DNA of 12,410 nucleotides from Peptoniphilus_A sp001811425. Its GTDB lineage: Bacteria > Bacillota > Clostridia > Tissierellales > Peptoniphilaceae. Positions 1 through 6,693 of this stretch are shown here, in pieces. The DNA is taken from positions 1-12,410 of the forward strand of contig NZ_KV804727.1 in NCBI RefSeq assembly GCF_001811425.1, written 5' to 3'. The position numbers were made by a program, and so were the translations under genes. Below the pieces are notes generated by a model, which saw only the letters and a list, made by a program, of their open reading frames with translations, ran no database searches and was not told the origin of the DNA. Positions within the stretch are counted from its first letter, which is position 1; every line of letters starts with the position of its first letter.

Positions 1-30
1 AAGGGCGAGGAAACTCGCTCTTATTTTTTT
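1..30 (+). terminator. Intrinsic terminator of an upstream gene
   Basis: A 7-bp stem GGGCGAG/CTCGCTC (3-9 with 14-20, one G-U pair) is closed by a GAAA tetraloop and followed by a T-rich run (21-30). This is a canonical Rho-independent terminator. Its gene must lie left of the window. It isolates the ybaK-like gene from upstream transcription. Confidence 0.85.
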
Positions 31-216
31 GAAGTTTTTTACTATTCAAAAATTTTGACTTTATGTCAAATATTAGGGAAACTCTTAACTCGAGTCTCTT
101 TATTTATTGGCTTTATAATTTCTTTTTGGGAGTAAATCTCTAGCCTATATTTTATGTAAATTTAGAGAGGTTTAACTTTAAAAAATTTTTAAAAAATTTA
201 AGAAGCCCCCAGTCTT
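31..216. other. Non-coding spacer, nothing firm recognised
   Basis: No convincing coding frame, RNA gene or riboswitch is visible between the terminator and the ybaK promoter. It contains the palindrome ACTCGAGT (88-95), a loose inverted repeat TCTCTA/TAGAGA (137-142 and 163-168), and A and T tracts at about 176-200. The tracts lie just upstream of the -35 box and could act as an UP-type element; that is inference only. Confidence 0.5.
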
Positions 217-245
217 TTAACATAAAAATTATTTTGTGATATAAT
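217..245 (+). promoter_or_regulatory. Promoter of the ybaK-like gene
   Basis: A -35 box TTAACA (217-222, 5 of 6 to consensus), a 17-bp spacer and a perfect -10 TATAAT (240-245) form a sigma-A-type promoter. A/T tracts lie just upstream. An in-frame ATG at 244 falls inside the -10 box, so it cannot be on a transcript from this promoter. This moves the start of the following gene to 271. Confidence 0.8.
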
Positions 246-270
246 GATAAAAATTTATGGAGTGAGAGAA

Positions 271-741
271 ATGAGCATAGAAAAAGTTAAAAATTATTTT
301 AAAGATTTTGGTCTTGAAGATAGGATAATTGAATTTGATACATCTAGTGCAACTGTGGAACTTGCAGCAGCAGCCCTAAATTGTCAGCCAGAAAGAATTG
401 CCAAGAGCCTTTCCTTTATGCTAAAGGATAAGATAGTAATAGTGGTGACAGCTGGAGATGTGAAAATTGACAACAAGAAGTTCAAAGAATTTTTTGCCAC
501 TAAGGCAAAGATGATTGACAAGGATAGGGTGGAAGAGTTAATCGTTCATGAAGTGGGAGGAGTCTGTCCCTTTGCCGTAAAGGATGGCGTAGAGGTATAT
601 CTCGACCAGTCCCTAAAAAGATTTGACACAGTTTTTCCAGCTTGCGGATCTAGTAATAGCGCCATAGAATTTACATTAGATGAGCTAGAAAAACATTCAA
701 AGTATAAAGAGTGGGTTGATGTCACAAAAAGTATGGAGTAA
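271..741 (+). CDS. ybaK: YbaK/EbsC-family aminoacyl-tRNA deacylase (probable trans-editing enzyme)
   Basis: The 156-aa soluble protein matches the free-standing YbaK/EbsC (ProX-like) editing fold. Family members hydrolyse mischarged tRNA, classically Cys-tRNA(Pro), in the cytosol. Visible landmarks are the Ala-Lys-Ser-Leu stretch with Lys45, which corresponds to the essential YbaK lysine, GGVCPFAV (96-103), and PACGSSNSAIEF (123-134), typical of clostridial members. The start is ATG 271: it has GGAG at 259-262 with 8-nt spacing, whereas the in-frame ATG at 244 lies in the -10 box. The gene has its own promoter and ends at a bidirectional terminator shared with the convergent lipoprotein gene. 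Family assignment is secure. The exact tRNA substrate cannot be read from the sequence, and other INS-family deacylases share the fold. Confidence 0.88.
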   Translation: MSIEKVKNYFKDFGLEDRIIEFDTSSATVELAAAALNCQPERIAKSLSFMLKDKIVIVVTAGDVKIDNKKFKEFFATKAKMIDKDRVEELIVHEVGGVCPFAVKDGVEVYLDQSLKRFDTVFPACGSSNSAIEFTLDELEKHSKYKEWVDVTKSME

Positions 742-793
742 GAAAGGATATAAAAACTTTGTGCATACTGACAAATAAATAAAAACTTATAAA

Positions 794-832
794 AAAAGAT
801 GAGCTCAATTGAATGAATTGAACTCATCTTTT
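794..832. terminator. Bidirectional terminator between convergent genes
   Basis: A long hairpin pairs 794-810 with 816-832 (17 positions, one C/A mismatch at 804/822) around the loop GAATG. The outer part is A-rich on the left and T-rich on the right, giving U tracts for both directions. It ends the ybaK-like gene on plus and the thioredoxin lipoprotein gene on minus. The A run at 791-797 makes the minus-strand tract the longer one. Confidence 0.88.
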
Positions 833-835
833 ATA

Positions 836-1426
836 TTATTTGTTTTCTTCTATTAATTTGTCAAGTGTTGCCGCGAGACTATCTTTGTCTGCTTGACCAA
901 CGAAACCACCAAGAACTTTTCCTTCGCTATTCACAAAGAATGTTGTTGGCATTGCAGTTATATTTACCAAAGTATCCTCTGTAGTTGAGTTTGGCATTAT
1001 ATTTGTGTAATTTGTGCCTGCATTTTTCAAAATTTGTTGAGCTTCTTGGACATTTGTATCCATGCTTGCATTAGTATCAACAACAACACCAAGGAAGTTT
1101 ATCTTATCCTTGTATTCATCATATAATTTTGCTAGATCAGGCATTTCCTCTTTACATGGTCCGCAAAAAGTTCCCCAAACATTTACAAGGGTTAATGGTT
1201 TTTCTTTGTAAAAATCTTCTGATTTTACTGTGTTGCCATTAACAATATCAATAGTGTGAAATTCAAAATTCTCAATTGGCATTTTGTCTAATTCTATTGC
1301 GCTTGCTGTGGTTTTTTCTTTTTCTTCGCCTTTATTTGTATTATCAGTAGGATTATTCTTTTTGTTGCAAGCAAAAAGAGTTAGAGCTACTGCAAATAAA
1401 ATCAATACTTTAAAAAGTTTTTTCAT
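836..1426 (-). CDS. TlpA/ResA-type thioredoxin-fold lipoprotein
   Basis: The 196-aa protein has an N-terminal lipoprotein signal (basic start, hydrophobic core, lipobox LFAC with Cys20 as lipidation site). A Lys/Glu/Asn/Thr-rich linker runs to about residue 40, followed by a thioredoxin-like domain. The redox motif is WGTFCGPC with Cys88 and Cys91, and the cis-proline is Pro160 (AMPTTFF). The protein should sit on the outer face of the membrane and reduce disulfides in extracytoplasmic proteins, as TlpA/ResA/Etrx proteins do. Its electron donor, usually CcdA, is not in the window, so the target is unknown; methionine sulfoxide reductase maintenance is one option. The RBS is GGAG (complement of 1434-1437), 7 nt from ATG. 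It is transcribed alone from a promoter at 1486-1514. Confidence 0.9.
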   Translation of the reverse strand: MKKLFKVLILFAVALTLFACNKKNNPTDNTNKGEEKEKTTASAIELDKMPIENFEFHTIDIVNGNTVKSEDFYKEKPLTLVNVWGTFCGPCKEEMPDLAKLYDEYKDKINFLGVVVDTNASMDTNVQEAQQILKNAGTNYTNIMPNSTTEDTLVNITAMPTTFFVNSEGKVLGGFVGQADKDSLAATLDKLIEENK

Positions 1427-1485
1427 ATAATCACTCCAAGTTAAATTTTTAATTTTGCCTACTTAATTTAATTTTGCCTTAATTC

Positions 1486-1514
1486 ATTATACTTCAAGCC
1501 TTTAAACTTGTCTA
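1486..1514 (-). promoter_or_regulatory. Minus-strand promoter of the thioredoxin lipoprotein gene
   Basis: Read on the minus strand, -35 TAGACA (1514-1509, 5 of 6), a 17-bp spacer and -10 TATAAT (1491-1486, perfect). The -35 box overlaps that of the plus-strand promoter of the nucleoside hydrolase operon. Confidence 0.75.
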
Positions 1515-1536
1515 TTTCAAATATTTATTGTATAAT
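1508..1536 (+). promoter_or_regulatory. Plus-strand promoter of the nucleoside hydrolase operon
   Basis: -35 TTGTCT (1508-1513, 4 of 6), a 17-bp spacer and -10 TATAAT (1531-1536, perfect). The expected start of transcription is near 1543, giving a leader of about 60 nt. The -35 hexamer lies on the same bases as the -35 of the divergent lipoprotein promoter, so the two may compete for RNA polymerase or be co-regulated. Confidence 0.72.
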
Positions 1537-1543
1537 AAGTTTC

Positions 1544-1564
1544 ACTTGTTCGGGAACTCCAAGT
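1544..1564. promoter_or_regulatory. Interrupted palindrome in the nucleoside hydrolase leader, possible operator
   Basis: The palindrome GTTC-GG-GAAC (1548-1557) is flanked by ACTT (1544-1547) and AAGT (1561-1564), with an unpaired TCC between. It begins at the predicted transcription start and is GC-richer than its surroundings. That position suits a repressor operator for the nucleoside hydrolase operon. No regulator gene lies nearby, so this is a candidate only. Confidence 0.3.
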
Positions 1565-1603
1565 ATAAAAAACTAATTGTTCTCCAAAGAAATGGAGGTA
1601 AAA

Positions 1604-2551
1604 ATGAAAAAAATTATTATCGACGCAGATCCCGGGATTGACGATTCCATTGCCATTATCTTAGCAAATAATGTAGCGGAATATGATATCCTCGGGATCT
1701 CTTTAGTTTCGGGAAATGTGCACGCAGAAAAGGGAAGGAAAAATATCCTAAGACTTTCAAAGTTTTTAAATCATGATTTTAAAATTTACATGGGAAGCAC
1801 ATCTCCTCTTTCAAAGGAATTTATTAACGCAGAGGACACTCATGGCGAAGATGGTCTCGGTGAAACTTATCTACCTTATGAAGAAAAAAAATCAGAGGGC
1901 GATGCCATAAACTTCTTAGTTAATGAGGCGAGGAAGGGTCAGCTGACAATTTTTGCCCTGGGACCACTTACTAATATTGCCAGAGCCTTAAAAAGAGATA
2001 GAGCCGCCTTTAAGGACACTAGGATAATTATAATGGGCGGCAACTTTAAGAGCCATGGCAACATGAGTCCTGTTGCTGAATTTAATTTTTATGTGGACCC
2101 AGATGCTGCTGACTATGTCATAAAAAATGCTCCCAATAAAGTTGAGATTTTGCCCCTTGATGTGACTAGAAAATTTGTCTTGACGCCAAGTATTTTGTCC
2201 TACATGAAGAGATTAAATCCAGAAGTGGGAAATTTTATTGAAAAGATAACGGATTTTTACATGGACTTTCACTGGGAATACGAAAAAATTATTGGTTCAG
2301 TGATAAATGATCCCTTAACTATTATTGCAGAAAGAAAGCCAGAATTTTTTAGGAGCAGAACTTTTAATGCAGAGTGCATAACAGATGGACCTGCAAGAGG
2401 CATGCTCATGGTAGACGAGATGAACTTCATGAAGAGAGAAAAAAATATAATACTCTATGAAGACTTAGATGTCTATGAAGTTTGGAAATATTTTTTAGAA
2501 GAAATTACAAAATGTGAAGTTAATGAGAAAATTTTGGGTGATCTCCTATGA
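1604..2551 (+). CDS. Inosine-uridine-type nucleoside hydrolase
   Basis: The 315-aa cytosolic enzyme of the IU-NH fold would hydrolyse the N-glycosidic bond of ribonucleosides to free base plus ribose for salvage. Visible motifs are the N-terminal Ca2+-binding signature DADPGIDD (7-14), SGN (36-38), HGEDGLG (80-86), ALGPLTNIA (118-126), MGGN (144-147) and EFNFYVDPDAA (159-169). At the late motif that is usually His-Asp-Pro there is INDP (234-237): Asn235 sits where many family members have the catalytic His. The length is normal. The start is ATG 1604, with GGAGG at 1594-1598 and 5-nt spacing; a TTG at 1577 in the same frame has no suitable RBS. The gene overlaps the next one by ATGA, so the two are translationally coupled. 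Family is certain; the preferred nucleoside is not. Confidence 0.92.
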   Translation: MKKIIIDADPGIDDSIAIILANNVAEYDILGISLVSGNVHAEKGRKNILRLSKFLNHDFKIYMGSTSPLSKEFINAEDTHGEDGLGETYLPYEEKKSEGDAINFLVNEARKGQLTIFALGPLTNIARALKRDRAAFKDTRIIIMGGNFKSHGNMSPVAEFNFYVDPDAADYVIKNAPNKVEILPLDVTRKFVLTPSILSYMKRLNPEVGNFIEKITDFYMDFHWEYEKIIGSVINDPLTIIAERKPEFFRSRTFNAECITDGPARGMLMVDEMNFMKREKNIILYEDLDVYEVWKYFLEEITKCEVNEKILGDLL

Positions 2552-3099
2552 AAATTACTTCAAAGAAAATCACATTTATGGCATTATGTATTGCAATAAA
2601 TTCAGTAAGTGCCTGGCTTGCCGTAGTATTAAAACTACCAGTATATCTTGATTCTATTGGAACAATAATGGCTGGTTTTTCTTTTGGCCCAGCTTTTGGA
2701 ATTTTGACAGGAATTATTTCAGCCTTTGCAAATAGTATAGGAGATCCAATTGCAATTTATTTTATGCCGACGCAAATTGTGGTGGGATTTACAGCAGGTT
2801 ATTTTAAATTTTTAAAGAGGGATGATATTGTCTCAAAACTTTATCTGGCACCTGCCATGTCCCTTCCTGCAGCAATTTCATCTGCCCTAATAGCCACTTA
2901 TCTCTTTGGCACAGTGACAACGGCTGGCTCGTCTTATATTGTTCAAGCCCTTCGCGCCATTATGGATATTTCAGATTTTGCCATTGTTCTTGGCGTGCAA
3001 ATTATTACAGACTATGCCGACAAATTGCTTTCAATTTTGTTAGTTTCAAAAATTTACAATATGAATGCCTTTCAAGACATTTTGAGAAAGATAGATTAA
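2548..3099 (+). CDS. Putative ECF-transporter S component, perhaps for nucleosides or bases
   Basis: The 183-aa, very hydrophobic protein has about five or six membrane segments (roughly 8-30, 35-62, 66-86, 99-122, 130-150, 155-170). The stretch LPVYLDSIGTIMAGFSFGPAFGILTG, here residues 30-55, is characteristic of small substrate-binding S components of energy-coupling-factor importers. No EcfA or EcfT is nearby, so it would use a shared ATPase/T module encoded elsewhere (group II organisation). Its start codon overlaps the stop of the nucleoside hydrolase gene (ATGA at 2548-2551), with GGGTG at 2536-2540 as RBS. This coupling suggests it imports the hydrolase's substrate, or a product-related base; that is inference. 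Another kind of small membrane carrier cannot be excluded. Confidence 0.68.
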   Translation: MKITSKKITFMALCIAINSVSAWLAVVLKLPVYLDSIGTIMAGFSFGPAFGILTGIISAFANSIGDPIAIYFMPTQIVVGFTAGYFKFLKRDDIVSKLYLAPAMSLPAAISSALIATYLFGTVTTAGSSYIVQALRAIMDISDFAIVLGVQIITDYADKLLSILLVSKIYNMNAFQDILRKID

Positions 3100-3122
3100 T
3101 AAATTTAATAAAAAATTTTCAT

Positions 3123-3152
3123 CCACTGCTTTTTTGTAGTGGTTTTCTTTTT
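3123..3152 (+). terminator. Terminator after the nucleoside hydrolase/ECF operon
   Basis: The stem CCACTGC/GTAGTGG (3123-3129 with 3136-3142, one G-U pair) has a T6 loop and is followed by TTTTCTTTTT. It separates the two-gene operon from the V-ATPase operon. Confidence 0.85.
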
Positions 3153-3317
3153 AACAAAAGTATTATTTATTTTTGCTAAGTCATTAGAAATTAATTTTTA
3201 TCTTACGATTGATAAAAAAACTACAAAAATTATAGCTTTTTCTTTTAATTTTAAATAAAGAAATTCTATTAGGGTATCAAGTAATCATAATGAAAATTAA
3301 ATTTCTTATGTTTATGG

Positions 3318-3346
3318 TTAAATAATAATTTAACAAGTGATATAAT
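3318..3346 (+). promoter_or_regulatory. Extended -10 promoter of the V-ATPase operon
   Basis: A perfect TATAAT (3341-3346) is preceded directly by TGA (3338-3340), an extended -10 TGn element. The -35 position at 17-bp spacing (TTAAAT, 3318-3323) is weak, as is usual for extended -10 promoters. Transcription should start near 3353, leaving a leader of about 30 nt before ntpF. The rest of 3153-3317 is AT-rich spacer without a gene. Confidence 0.72.
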
Positions 3347-3369
3347 TAATTTAAGAAAGATTTTACACT

Positions 3370-3378
3370 GGAGGTGAT
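3370..3378 (+). promoter_or_regulatory. Full-length Shine-Dalgarno of ntpF
   Basis: GGAGGTGAT is a nine-base match to the 3' end of 16S rRNA. It fixes the GTG at 3382 as the ntpF start, 7 nt after GGAGG, and should give strong loading at the head of the operon. Confidence 0.85.
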
Positions 3379-3381
3379 TTA

Positions 3382-3705
3382 GTGTCAGATGATGCAGTAA
3401 AAAGAGTTAAAGACACTGAAGCTGAGGCAAAAAAAATTATTGACGATGCAGAAGTTAAGGCTGAGGAAATTATTAAAAATGCCAAATCTCTTGCAGAAGA
3501 ATCCTATGACAAAATTGTCCAAAGGGCAAAGATGGAAAAGGATGCTTTCTTGGAAAAGGCAAGGGCTGAAGGAGAAGAGTCCGTTGTGCCAATAAGAGAA
3601 GAGGCGGCAAAAAAGATTGCTGAAATTTCAAATATTTCCAAAGACAAAGAAGCTGAAATTGTAAAGTCAGTGGTAGAGAGGATTGTGAATAATGGCAATA
3701 GTTAA
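3382..3705 (+). CDS. ntpF: V-type ATPase peripheral-stalk subunit (NtpF, G/H type)
   Basis: The 107-aa, highly charged protein is almost wholly helical, rich in Ala, Glu, Lys and Ile with the repeating pattern of a long coiled coil (about 5-80). This is typical of the NtpF/AhaH/subunit G stalk, which pairs with subunit E (NtpE) to hold the A3B3 head against the membrane part. The start is GTG 3382, chosen for the perfect SD at 3370-3378. It is the first gene of the operon, the place ntpF holds in E. hirae. Its last 14 bases overlap the start of ntpI, so translation is probably coupled. Sequence alone would be a weak call because coiled coils look alike; position and length make it firm. Confidence 0.85.
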   Translation: MSDDAVKRVKDTEAEAKKIIDDAEVKAEEIIKNAKSLAEESYDKIVQRAKMEKDAFLEKARAEGEESVVPIREEAAKKIAEISNISKDKEAEIVKSVVERIVNNGNS

Positions 3706-5638
3706 TATGAAAAAATTCAAACTCTTTATCTTTGATAGGGACAGGGCTAAACTAATTGATAAATTTCAAAAGTTTAATTATGTTCACATTGACGAGTCTC
3801 GCTTTGATGCTGATTTTTCAGAAGACGATTTCACAAGACCTAGATCTTCAGAAGATTTAATTGAAATTGACGACAAAATCAAAAGGTCAAAGGAAGACAT
3901 TGATCTGCTACTTCAGTTTAAGGATAAGGAAAATCCTCTTAAGGCAATGAAAGAGGGAGTAGAAGACATTAGCTTGGAAGAGCTTGCTGCTAGGGCTCTG
4001 GCATTTCACTTTGAAAAAATCGATGGGGAGATTAAAGCTTTAGTAGAGGCTAAAGACAAAAACAACAGCAAGATTCAAAACATCGATTCAAAGATTGGTG
4101 AATTGAAACCTTGGGAAGACCTTTCATCTTCAGTAGACGGCTTGAATAATATGGGTTCTGTAAACATTTACACAGGCACCGTTTCTTCCAACCATGCGGC
4201 TGAATTTGAAAGTGAATTTATAAAAAATGATCTTGCCTACCTTGATAGGGTCTCCAAGGACAAGAATTTTTATTATTATCTAATGATAGTGGAAAATTCT
4301 GTTGATGAAAAGATAAAATCCCTATTTTCAAGCTATGGTTTCACGCCTATAAACATCAAGGCAGATGGAAAAGTCAAGGACAAGATAGAGTCCTACGAAA
4401 GAGACAAAGAGTTTCTTTATGAAAAAAATAAAAACATAGAAGAAGACTTAAAGACTTATTTAAAATATTTGGAAGATTTTAAATTTTCCTATGAATTTTA
4501 TCGAAATGAAAAAATTAAGATAATGTCAGAGAGAAAATTTTTAAAGACCACTGAACTTGACCTCATAGAAGGTTATGTTCCAAGCGACAAATTAGAAGGC
4601 TTTGAAAATGAAATTAAAAAAGTTTGTGGCGAAAATTATTATCTAAATGCAGAAGATGCAAATAGAGACTCTGAGAAAGTGCCAATTTTACTTAAAAATA
4701 ATTCCTTTGTAAGTCCCTTTGAACTTATGACGGAAATGTATTCTATGCCAAGATACAATGAAATTGACCCGACGCCTTTCTTTGCGCCTTTTTATTTTAT
4801 ATTTGCAGGCATAATGGTTGGCGACTTTGGCTATGGTCTTTTAGTATTTTTGGGCACGCTTTTTGCCCTTAAAAAGTTTAAGTTGACGGAAAAGAAGAGA
4901 AGATTTATAAAATTCTTCAATTATCTTTCTATTTCCACAATAATATTTGGACTTGTATTTGGTTCCTTCTTTGGAGGAATAATCGAACTTCCAGCACTTA
5001 TAGATCCAGCAGAGGATTCAACACTTTTAGTAATTCTCTCACTAATACTTGGTGGCATTCACATATTCTTTGCCCTTGGCATCAAGGCTTATATGAATAT
5101 TCGCGATGGCAAACCAAAGGATGCCCTTTATGATGTTGGATTTTGGTACATGGCAGTTTTGGGAGCAATTGGATTTATCTTAAGTAAATTCCTTCCACAA
5201 GTTGCAGCCTTTGGCAAAGTATTCTTGGTAGTAATGGTACTTGGCATGATAGGCATTGTGGCAACTGGTGGTAGAGAAGAAAAATCCACTGGTGCAAAAA
5301 TAGGTTGGGGAATTTATTCCCTATATGGAATTTCATCTTATCTTGGTGATTTCGTATCTTACCTAAGACTTATGGCGCTAGTTTTATCAGGTTCCTTCTT
5401 GGGACTTGCCATAAATATGATTGCAGGAATGCTTTTTGAGTCAAATATACTTGGCAAATTATTTGCAATAGTAATTTTTGTGGTATTCCAATTATTTAAT
5501 GCCTTTCTTTCTTATTTGTCAGCTTATGTTCATACAGCAAGGCTTACTTATGTAGAAATGTTTAATAAATTTTATGAAGGTGGAGGCATACCTTTCAAAA
5601 AAATGATAGAAAATTCAGATTACTTTAATATAGACTAG
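3692..5638 (+). CDS. ntpI: V-type ATPase membrane subunit I (a subunit)
   Basis: The 648-aa protein has two parts. The N-terminal half (about 1-355) is soluble with coiled-coil stretches and contacts the peripheral stalks. The C-terminal half (about 360-612) holds around seven or eight membrane segments forming the two ion half-channels against the NtpK ring. The conserved Arg559 in SYLRLMALVLSG (556-567) matches the essential a-subunit arginine, and Arg617 in VHTARLTYVEMF matches the second conserved Arg. The typical end motif KFYEGGG follows (626-632). The start is ATG 3692 (MAIVNMKKF, as in relatives), with GAGAGG at 3676-3681. Length is close to other bacterial I subunits and no break is seen. 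Confidence 0.96.
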   Translation: MAIVNMKKFKLFIFDRDRAKLIDKFQKFNYVHIDESRFDADFSEDDFTRPRSSEDLIEIDDKIKRSKEDIDLLLQFKDKENPLKAMKEGVEDISLEELAARALAFHFEKIDGEIKALVEAKDKNNSKIQNIDSKIGELKPWEDLSSSVDGLNNMGSVNIYTGTVSSNHAAEFESEFIKNDLAYLDRVSKDKNFYYYLMIVENSVDEKIKSLFSSYGFTPINIKADGKVKDKIESYERDKEFLYEKNKNIEEDLKTYLKYLEDFKFSYEFYRNEKIKIMSERKFLKTTELDLIEGYVPSDKLEGFENEIKKVCGENYYLNAEDANRDSEKVPILLKNNSFVSPFELMTEMYSMPRYNEIDPTPFFAPFYFIFAGIMVGDFGYGLLVFLGTLFALKKFKLTEKKRRFIKFFNYLSISTIIFGLVFGSFFGGIIELPALIDPAEDSTLLVILSLILGGIHIFFALGIKAYMNIRDGKPKDALYDVGFWYMAVLGAIGFILSKFLPQVAAFGKVFLVVMVLGMIGIVATGGREEKSTGAKIGWGIYSLYGISSYLGDFVSYLRLMALVLSGSFLGLAINMIAGMLFESNILGKLFAIVIFVVFQLFNAFLSYLSAYVHTARLTYVEMFNKFYEGGGIPFKKMIENSDYFNID

Positions 5639-5648
5639 GAGGATTAAT

Positions 5649-6119
5649 ATGTTAAATGGATTAATGGGAGAATATGGTGGATTGATTTTAGGATCACTTG
5701 GGATCTTCTTTGCAGTTGCACTTTCAGGTGCAGGCTCTGCTAAGGGAGTAGGTATGGCAGGTGAAGCTGCTGCAGGAGTAGTAATTGATGAGCCAGAAAA
5801 ATTTGGTAAGTCACTTGTACTTCAACTACTTCCAGGTACACAAGGTCTTTACGGATTCGTAATTGGACTATTTATTTTATTTAGACTTTCACCAGATGTT
5901 CCAGTAAACACAGGATTTATGTACATGGCAAGTGGTGCCGTAATTGGTCTTGCTGGACTTGTATCTGCAGTTGCACAAGGAAAAGTTTCCGTTGCAGGTA
6001 TAAATATCTTGGCAAAAAATGAAGAACAACAAGCAAAGGGTATTATCTTTGCAGTAATGGTTGAACTTTATGCAATTCTTGCCTTTGCAATTTCATTCTT
6101 TATACTATTTAGAGCCTAG
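5649..6119 (+). CDS. ntpK: V-type ATPase proteolipid ring subunit K (c subunit), Na+-binding type
   Basis: The 156-aa protein has four membrane helices made from two fused hairpins, as in the E. hirae rotor ring subunit. Residues that bind Na+ in E. hirae are all present at the same numbers: Leu61, Thr64 and Gln65 (LLPGTQGLYGF), Gln110 (SAVAQG) and Glu139 (VMVELYA). Only the second hairpin carries the ion-binding Glu, as expected for this 16-kDa form. Na+ coupling is therefore likely but not measured. The RBS AGGAGGA (5637-5643) reuses the last bases of the ntpI stop codon, and the gap is only 10 nt. This strong SD fits the roughly ten copies needed per ring. Confidence 0.97.
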   Translation: MLNGLMGEYGGLILGSLGIFFAVALSGAGSAKGVGMAGEAAAGVVIDEPEKFGKSLVLQLLPGTQGLYGFVIGLFILFRLSPDVPVNTGFMYMASGAVIGLAGLVSAVAQGKVSVAGINILAKNEEQQAKGIIFAVMVELYAILAFAISFFILFRA

Positions 6120-6127
6120 GTGATACT

Positions 6128-6676
6128 ATGGCAGGACTTGAAAATATTTTAAATAAAATTATTGAGGATGCAAAGACTAAGGCTGATGAAATTATAAAGG
6201 AAGCAGAAGAAAAACAACATATTGTTGTAGAAAAAAGAGAAGATGATGCAAAATTTTTAGCTGATAAAATTAATGAAATCTCTATAAAAGAAAGAGAAGA
6301 CCTTTTAAAAAGGGCAAAGTCCAGTGCTGAATTAAAGGCAAGAGATGACATCTTATCTGAAAAGCACAAGGTAATTGATGAGGTCCTTGAAAAGGCAATA
6401 GGAGAGCTTGAAAATTTGTCAGAAGAAGATTTTGTAAAATTCGTAAAAAATAATGTTGAAGGTGTAGAGGACAAAAATTCTATATTAGATGTGCCAAGTA
6501 AATATAGAGCTGCAGTAAAAAAAGCTGATCTTGGCTTTAAGGTATCTGATACTGATGTAGAAAGAGGCTTTGTCCTACACAATGGAAATTTAATTTACAA
6601 TGGCGACTTTAGGTCCCTTGTAAAATCTGAAAGAGAAGAGTTGGAAAAATTTTTGGCTGAAAAACTTTTCAGTTAA
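6128..6676 (+). CDS. ntpE: V-type ATPase peripheral-stalk subunit E
   Basis: The 182-aa protein has a long charged N-terminal helix (about 5-95, rich in Glu, Lys and Ala, starting ENILNKIIEDAKTKADEIIKEA) and a compact C-terminal domain (about 100-182) that contacts subunit B. It forms the stalk heterodimer with NtpF. It is slightly short for the family (often about 190-200 aa), but both parts are present. The RBS AGGTGAT (6118-6124) begins inside the ntpK stop codon and the gap is 8 nt. Position between K and C agrees with the E. hirae order. Confidence 0.9.
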   Translation: MAGLENILNKIIEDAKTKADEIIKEAEEKQHIVVEKREDDAKFLADKINEISIKEREDLLKRAKSSAELKARDDILSEKHKVIDEVLEKAIGELENLSEEDFVKFVKNNVEGVEDKNSILDVPSKYRAAVKKADLGFKVSDTDVERGFVLHNGNLIYNGDFRSLVKSEREELEKFLAEKLFS

Positions 6677-6693
6677 GAGGAAAAGGTGGTTAA

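Noticed and set aside
137..168. Inverted repeat TCTCTA / TAGAGA before ybaK, considered as a riboswitch or operator
   Set aside because: Short arms, no conserved riboswitch core, and it lies upstream of the predicted transcription start.
1577..1603. TTG at 1577 as nucleoside hydrolase start
   Set aside because: No SD precedes it, it would place the good GGAGG at 1594-1598 inside the coding region, and the family N-terminus begins right at MKKIIIDADPG.
3258..3307. Inverted repeat AAGAAATT / AATTTCTT upstream of the V-ATPase promoter
   Set aside because: Arms are only eight A/T-rich bases with a 34-nt gap in very AT-rich DNA; this is expected by chance and lacks any supporting motif.
3692..5638. 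Possible H+ or F-type identity of the ATPase operon
   Set aside because: Gene order F-I-K-E-C-G-A-B-D, the A-subunit non-homologous region and the large two-domain I subunit all identify the V/A type; there are no F-type alpha, gamma or delta genes.
6109..6582. Minus-strand open frame of 157 codons opposite ntpE
   Set aside because: It has a low-complexity Ser/Phe-rich translation typical of the antisense of a Lys/Glu-rich coiled-coil gene; no RBS or promoter. The same holds for the minus-strand frames at 546-827, 3504-3698, 8351-8656, 9328-9588, 9944-10129, 10804-11037 and 11560-11829.
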